Shown one piece after another: positions 60,377-64,000 of a stretch of 64,000 nt of DNA; within the stretch, counting starts at the first letter, position 1, and each line of letters starts with the position of its first letter. Source of the DNA: Diadophis punctatus similis (Eukaryota > Chordata > Lepidosauria > Squamata > Dipsadidae); contig JALIGW010000005.1 of NCBI GenBank assembly GCA_023053685.1, forward strand, positions 36,781,480 through 36,845,479, read 5' to 3'. Under the pieces are notes generated by a model, which searched no databases, was not told the DNA's origin, and worked only from the letters and a program-made list of their open reading frames with translations. Position numbers and translations under genes: made by a program.

Positions 60377-61154
60377 TGAACCCTTTCCATTTAAACTTGC
60401 TACTTTGGCCCCTTGGATGTTGCTCCAAACAAAACCAATGAGGAAGGATGCTAGAAACTGTAGGGCTCAATGGATTCTGTCTTGGGTTAGATGTGTGAAG
60501 AAAGGCTATGATTTTCATCAGCCCTGAACAGCTAGAAAATGGATACTTGCTGAATGTTTCTGAGGAAAATTTTGTTCACTTCCAGCCTGCTATCAAATTT
60601 ACCTGCAGATATTTAAATTTCTCATGTTGGACAATAGGTTTCAAAAGAAGACCTCTGAAGAACAAAAAACATATCATGTTTATTATGTAATGTGCATATG
60701 AAGTTAGTGGTTTTTTTAAAAAAACTTCCAAGTAAGCATGAAAAGTGCAGAGATTTAAATGTCCATCAGATCATTTTATTTCCAAAATTTCCCCTTCCAT
60801 CACACAGCATACTCCCTCAAGGACGGGTTAATGGGAATCCTTTCAGGCTTTGAGCCAAGGGAAAAATGAATGGTATAATTTCCATTGCACTGATGGCTAA
60901 ATTCTAATCTGCCTCAGCAATGTGCCTTGATACTACTGTTCTTTCAGCATTATGGCAGGGCAAATTAAGGGCAGTAACTTTTGATTCCCCTGGCTCTGTT
61001 CCTTCTCCCACCCAGAATCAGCTGGACCAAATGAAGTACCCAGTTTTGCAACTTTTCCGAAATTGCTTAGATGTCTAGTCATTGGAATACAGTTCATTTG
61101 TCTTTATTCCTGAATTCAATGAAATATATTTTTCTTTTTTAGTTTTCCCTTAAA
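60377..61154. other. Unassigned non-coding DNA
   Basis: No supported gene or repeat. Confidence 0.55.
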
Positions 61155-61418
61155 ATGTAAAGGTTCCCACACACATGCGTGCTAATTGTTTCCGGCTCTC
61201 GGGGTGGTGCTCATCTCCATTTCTAAGCTGAAGATCCAGTGCTGTCCGAAGATGTCTCCATGGTCATGTGGCCGGCATGACTGAATGCCGAAGGCGCACG
61301 GAGCGCTGTTAGCTTCCCACCAAAGTAGTCCCTATTTTTCTACTTGCATTTTTTACGTGCTTTCGAACTGCTAGGTTGGCAGAAGCTGGGACAAGTAATG
61401 GGAGCTCACCCCATTTTC
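61155..61418 (-). mobile_element. Sauria SINE (BovB-type tail), head truncated
   Basis: On the minus strand: tgagctcccattacttgtcc, agcttctgccaacctagcag, ttcgaaagcacgtaa, ggaagctaacagcgctccgt, gtcatgccggccacatgacc, aatggagatgagcaccaccc, and a tail gggaacctttacatttt. This is the Sauria SINE body. The first tRNA-like portion is missing. Sauria SINEs are known to share their 3' end with BovB. Confidence 0.88.
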
Positions 61419-62469
61419 CCTTACATGTAGATTATAAAATGCACTATTGAAAAATAATGGTATAGGCCAGTGGTTCCCAAAGTGGGCGGTACCTTCCCCT
61501 GGGGGGCGGTGGGGTGACTTAGGGGGGCGGTAAGAGGCAAGGGGGATGGCAGGGGGGTGTTAAGAGGGGCCAGGGGGTGGCAGAAGCCCTGCATGGAGGA
61601 CGCCCTGTGTGGAGACGCTGCTGCCGATGTGCAGGAAATTCCCCCCCTCACCTGCAGATCATCCTTTCAAAGAGAGTTTCACCAGGACGAAGAGGTGGCT
61701 GGAGGCGGAGTTTGCTTCGGGTTGGGCTTTCTTCACGATGGGAGGGGGACCATCTGGGGAGCGAGAGATTTAGGAAGCCTGGGCTGGCAGGCGGTTTCTC
61801 CAGCGAAGCGTCTGATTCATCCCAAGGGGTGAGTGTCTTCAATGAACTTCGCTCTGTTTGTCTGTGTCTTGCAGGCAGCAAGCATCAGCAGCGTTTCCTT
61901 GCAGGGCTTCTTCCCCTTCTCTCTGGTCTGGTTCTCAAATATTTTCAAGCAAAACACTGCCGAGAGAGGGAAGTATCTCTTCCCCCTCCCTCACCAAACT
62001 TTGCGTGTAGGCATGACGTTTCACAAAGCTCCTTAATCTGTGGCTGCTGGCTCCCTCCCTTTGTGCTTTTTATATACATACCAACATACCCACCAAGCCT
62101 GGGGATGCCGTTTCCCCCTCCCAAGACTCCCATTTCCAAGGAAAGAAGAGCACTGGGGTGGCACTGGACTCCTCCCCCCCGCCCCAGCTCCTCTCAGCCT
62201 GAACTTTGCTCCTAAAAGCCTGTGGGCCACTTCTCTGCTTGAGCTCCACTAGAACTTGGTTCTGGGAGAGACCCTTGGAGAGCCGAAGGGGGGATAAGGG
62301 CAAGACGAAGCTACTAATAATAAAGCTGCTCCAGATACAGATGGAGCATAATGTGAGATCAGATTTTGCTACAAGATAGATGTGGGAGATGGAATGCGTT
62401 CTAGGATGGATCGGAAGCCCAGAAAGGGGTGAAAAATTAGCAGAGATTTTGGGATTTTGCCAAAATTTA

Positions 62470-62788
<319 letters not shown>

Positions 62789-62862
62789 ACTTATGATCAC
62801 AATTGAGCCCAAAATTTTGGTTGCTAAGCAAGAGCATTGTTAAGTGAGTTTCACTACATTTT
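62789..62862 (+). mobile_element. Tigger-like MITE fragment
   Basis: The sequence acttatgatcacaattgagc, ccaaaattttggttgctaag and ttaagtgagtttcac matches the left part of 15163-15554. The terminus is replaced by the microsatellite. Confidence 0.65.
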
Positions 62863-62998
62863 ACAAGTTGGCCACACCCACCTGGTCACCTGTCCACCAA
62901 GCCACACCCACCTGAAGGGGGTGGGGGGGCACTGAGGATGAGTTTGTAGCACCAAGGGGGCGGTGGACTGAAAAAGTTTGGGAACCACTGGCATAGGC

Positions 62999-63529
62999 AG
63001 ACATTTCATACAGAATAATGAGAGAGCAAAATGCATACTAATTATCATTATTAAAATGCAATAGTTAAGAAGCATTGAATAGGCATGACTAAGGTGTTAA
63101 GAAAAGGGATATCTCATACAGGGAAGCTTTGGTACATCATGGTATTAGCAGTTTCACTTCATGGTATTATTTCAATCTTAGCTCTTGAGATAAGAGCAGC
63201 AGGGTTGTTTTAAAGCCCCAAACTTCTTGACAGGAAGGAAGAATTGGATATATTTCAAGAAGATTAACCTAGAGAAAAACTGATTCTGAAAGAGAAAACA
63301 TGTCTCATTTTTTCACACAGATGTTTAAGTGTGTGTGTATGCATATATGTATTAAAAGCTATATATTATTTAAAAAAACTAAAAAGAACAGATTGACAAA
63401 TGTTGTGTCTCTAAAAAAAAACCCAATTTCAGATAATAAGTATGTCCATTAAAGTGCAAAATACTTTACAACATGCTGAATCATTGCAACACTGCTGATA
63501 TAATATGAAGTTTTTATGAAGTTTTGTTA
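62999..63529. other. Unassigned non-coding DNA
   Basis: No supported gene or repeat. Confidence 0.5.
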
Positions 63530-63955
63530 GAATTGTTATTTAGTCACTAATTTGTGTCTGACTCTTTATAACCCCATAGACCAGGGGTCGCCAACCTTGG
63601 CAACTTTAAAACTTGTGGACTTCAACTCCCAGCTGGCTGAGGAATTCTGGGAGTTGAAATCCACAAGTCTTAAAGTTGCCAAGTTTGGAGACCCCTGCCA
63701 TAGACCATGGCACACCAGGCTTCCCTGCCTCCACTGTCTCCCAGTGCTTGTCCAAATTCATGTTTATTGAACCGATGACACTATCTCAGTGCCTCATCCT
63801 CTGCCATCCCCTCTCCTTTGGTCTTCAATCTTTCTCAACGTTGGTCTTTTCCAATGAGTCGTCTCTTCTCATTAGGTGGCCAAAGTATTTGGCCTTCAGC
63901 TTCAGTATTTGTCCTTCCAAAAGAACAGTCAGGGTTGATTCACTCCTAATCTAGT
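63530..63955 (-). mobile_element. Antisense BovB LINE 3' coding region, split by a hAT MITE
   Basis: Plus-strand phrases follow ruminant BovB in antisense: tagtcactaatttgtgtctg, actctttataacccc, then (after the MITE) ccatggcacaccaggcttcc, gtcttcaatctttctcaacg, cttttccaatgagtcgtctc and aggtggccaaagtatttggc. On the minus strand these correspond to the ORF2 C-terminal residues REAW and SQTRLSD-type. Better preserved than the BovB copy at 51270-53031. Confidence 0.8.
63582..63697. mobile_element. 116-bp palindromic hAT MITE
   Basis: Left half caggggtcgccaaccttggc; right half ggcaactttaagacttgtgg in reverse complement, ending gtttggagacccctg. The whole element is a near-perfect palindrome with a loop of about 15 bp (tggctgaggaattc region). 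It has an exact 8-bp duplication ccatagac (63574-63581, 63698-63705) and is inserted in BovB. Confidence 0.95.
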
Positions 63956-64000
63956 TTATAATCCTCATAGCATTTCATTATTATCTGTGATAATTTAAAA
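63956..64000. other. Unassigned end of window
   Basis: Too short to interpret. Confidence 0.5.

Overview
This window looks like non-coding squamate reptile DNA, most likely from a snake. I found no host protein-coding exon that I can defend, and no tRNA, rRNA or other functional RNA gene. Long open frames are absent except inside simple repeats and transposon remnants. The organism call rests on a combination of repeats: Sauria-type SINEs, BovB LINEs, CR1 tails fused to an (AATAG)n pentanucleotide array (the arrangement described for the snake CR1 element Snake1), several L2-like and R4/Dong-like LINEs, a reptile-type L1, and many non-autonomous hAT elements. The DNA is AT-rich. The only GC- and CpG-rich islands are hAT miniature elements, not gene promoters.

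Layout. 0-6 kb: quiet DNA, one tRNA-SINE, then an L2-like LINE split by a SINE, a hAT element and a 534-bp palindrome that includes Penelope-like sequence. 6-12.3 kb: mostly old single-copy-looking DNA. 12.3-18.5 kb: two hAT elements (one about 1 kb with TAAGGTGACCAG ends), a Tigger-like MITE, a SINE with a CR1 tail, a (GA)n array and a tRNA-Gly-like SINE. 19.4-24.1 kb: Penelope fragment, (AATAG)n plus CR1 tail, a hAT element, R4/Dong-like endonuclease fragments, a rearranged GC-rich hAT and an (ATT)n array. 25-33.6 kb: antisense L2-like LINEs, a possible LTR, CR1-group LINE 3' ends and two hAT elements. 35-45.7 kb: six hAT insertions, SINEs, two decayed LINEs and a probable solo LTR. 47-54 kb: Penelope-like element, hAT elements, antisense BovB interrupted by CR1 and a SINE, then an antisense L2 interrupted by a Tigger-like MITE. 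54-64 kb: a 5'-truncated L1 with a 14-bp target duplication, CR1 tail, BovB remnants, two more SINEs, a 1.5-kb hAT with a large purine microsatellite, and a BovB copy split by a 116-bp palindromic hAT.

Relationships. The elements form nested layers, so relative ages can be read directly: L2 and BovB copies are oldest, SINE, CR1 and Penelope copies sit on or beside them, and hAT or Tigger-like MITEs with exact 8-bp or TA duplications interrupt them. Four SINE types carry different 3' tails (L2-like, CR1-like, BovB-like, unassigned). At least 15 hAT insertions have readable 8-bp duplications, 11 of them exact. All coordinates were read by eye and may be off by a few bases. Family names come from recalled consensus features, not a database search.
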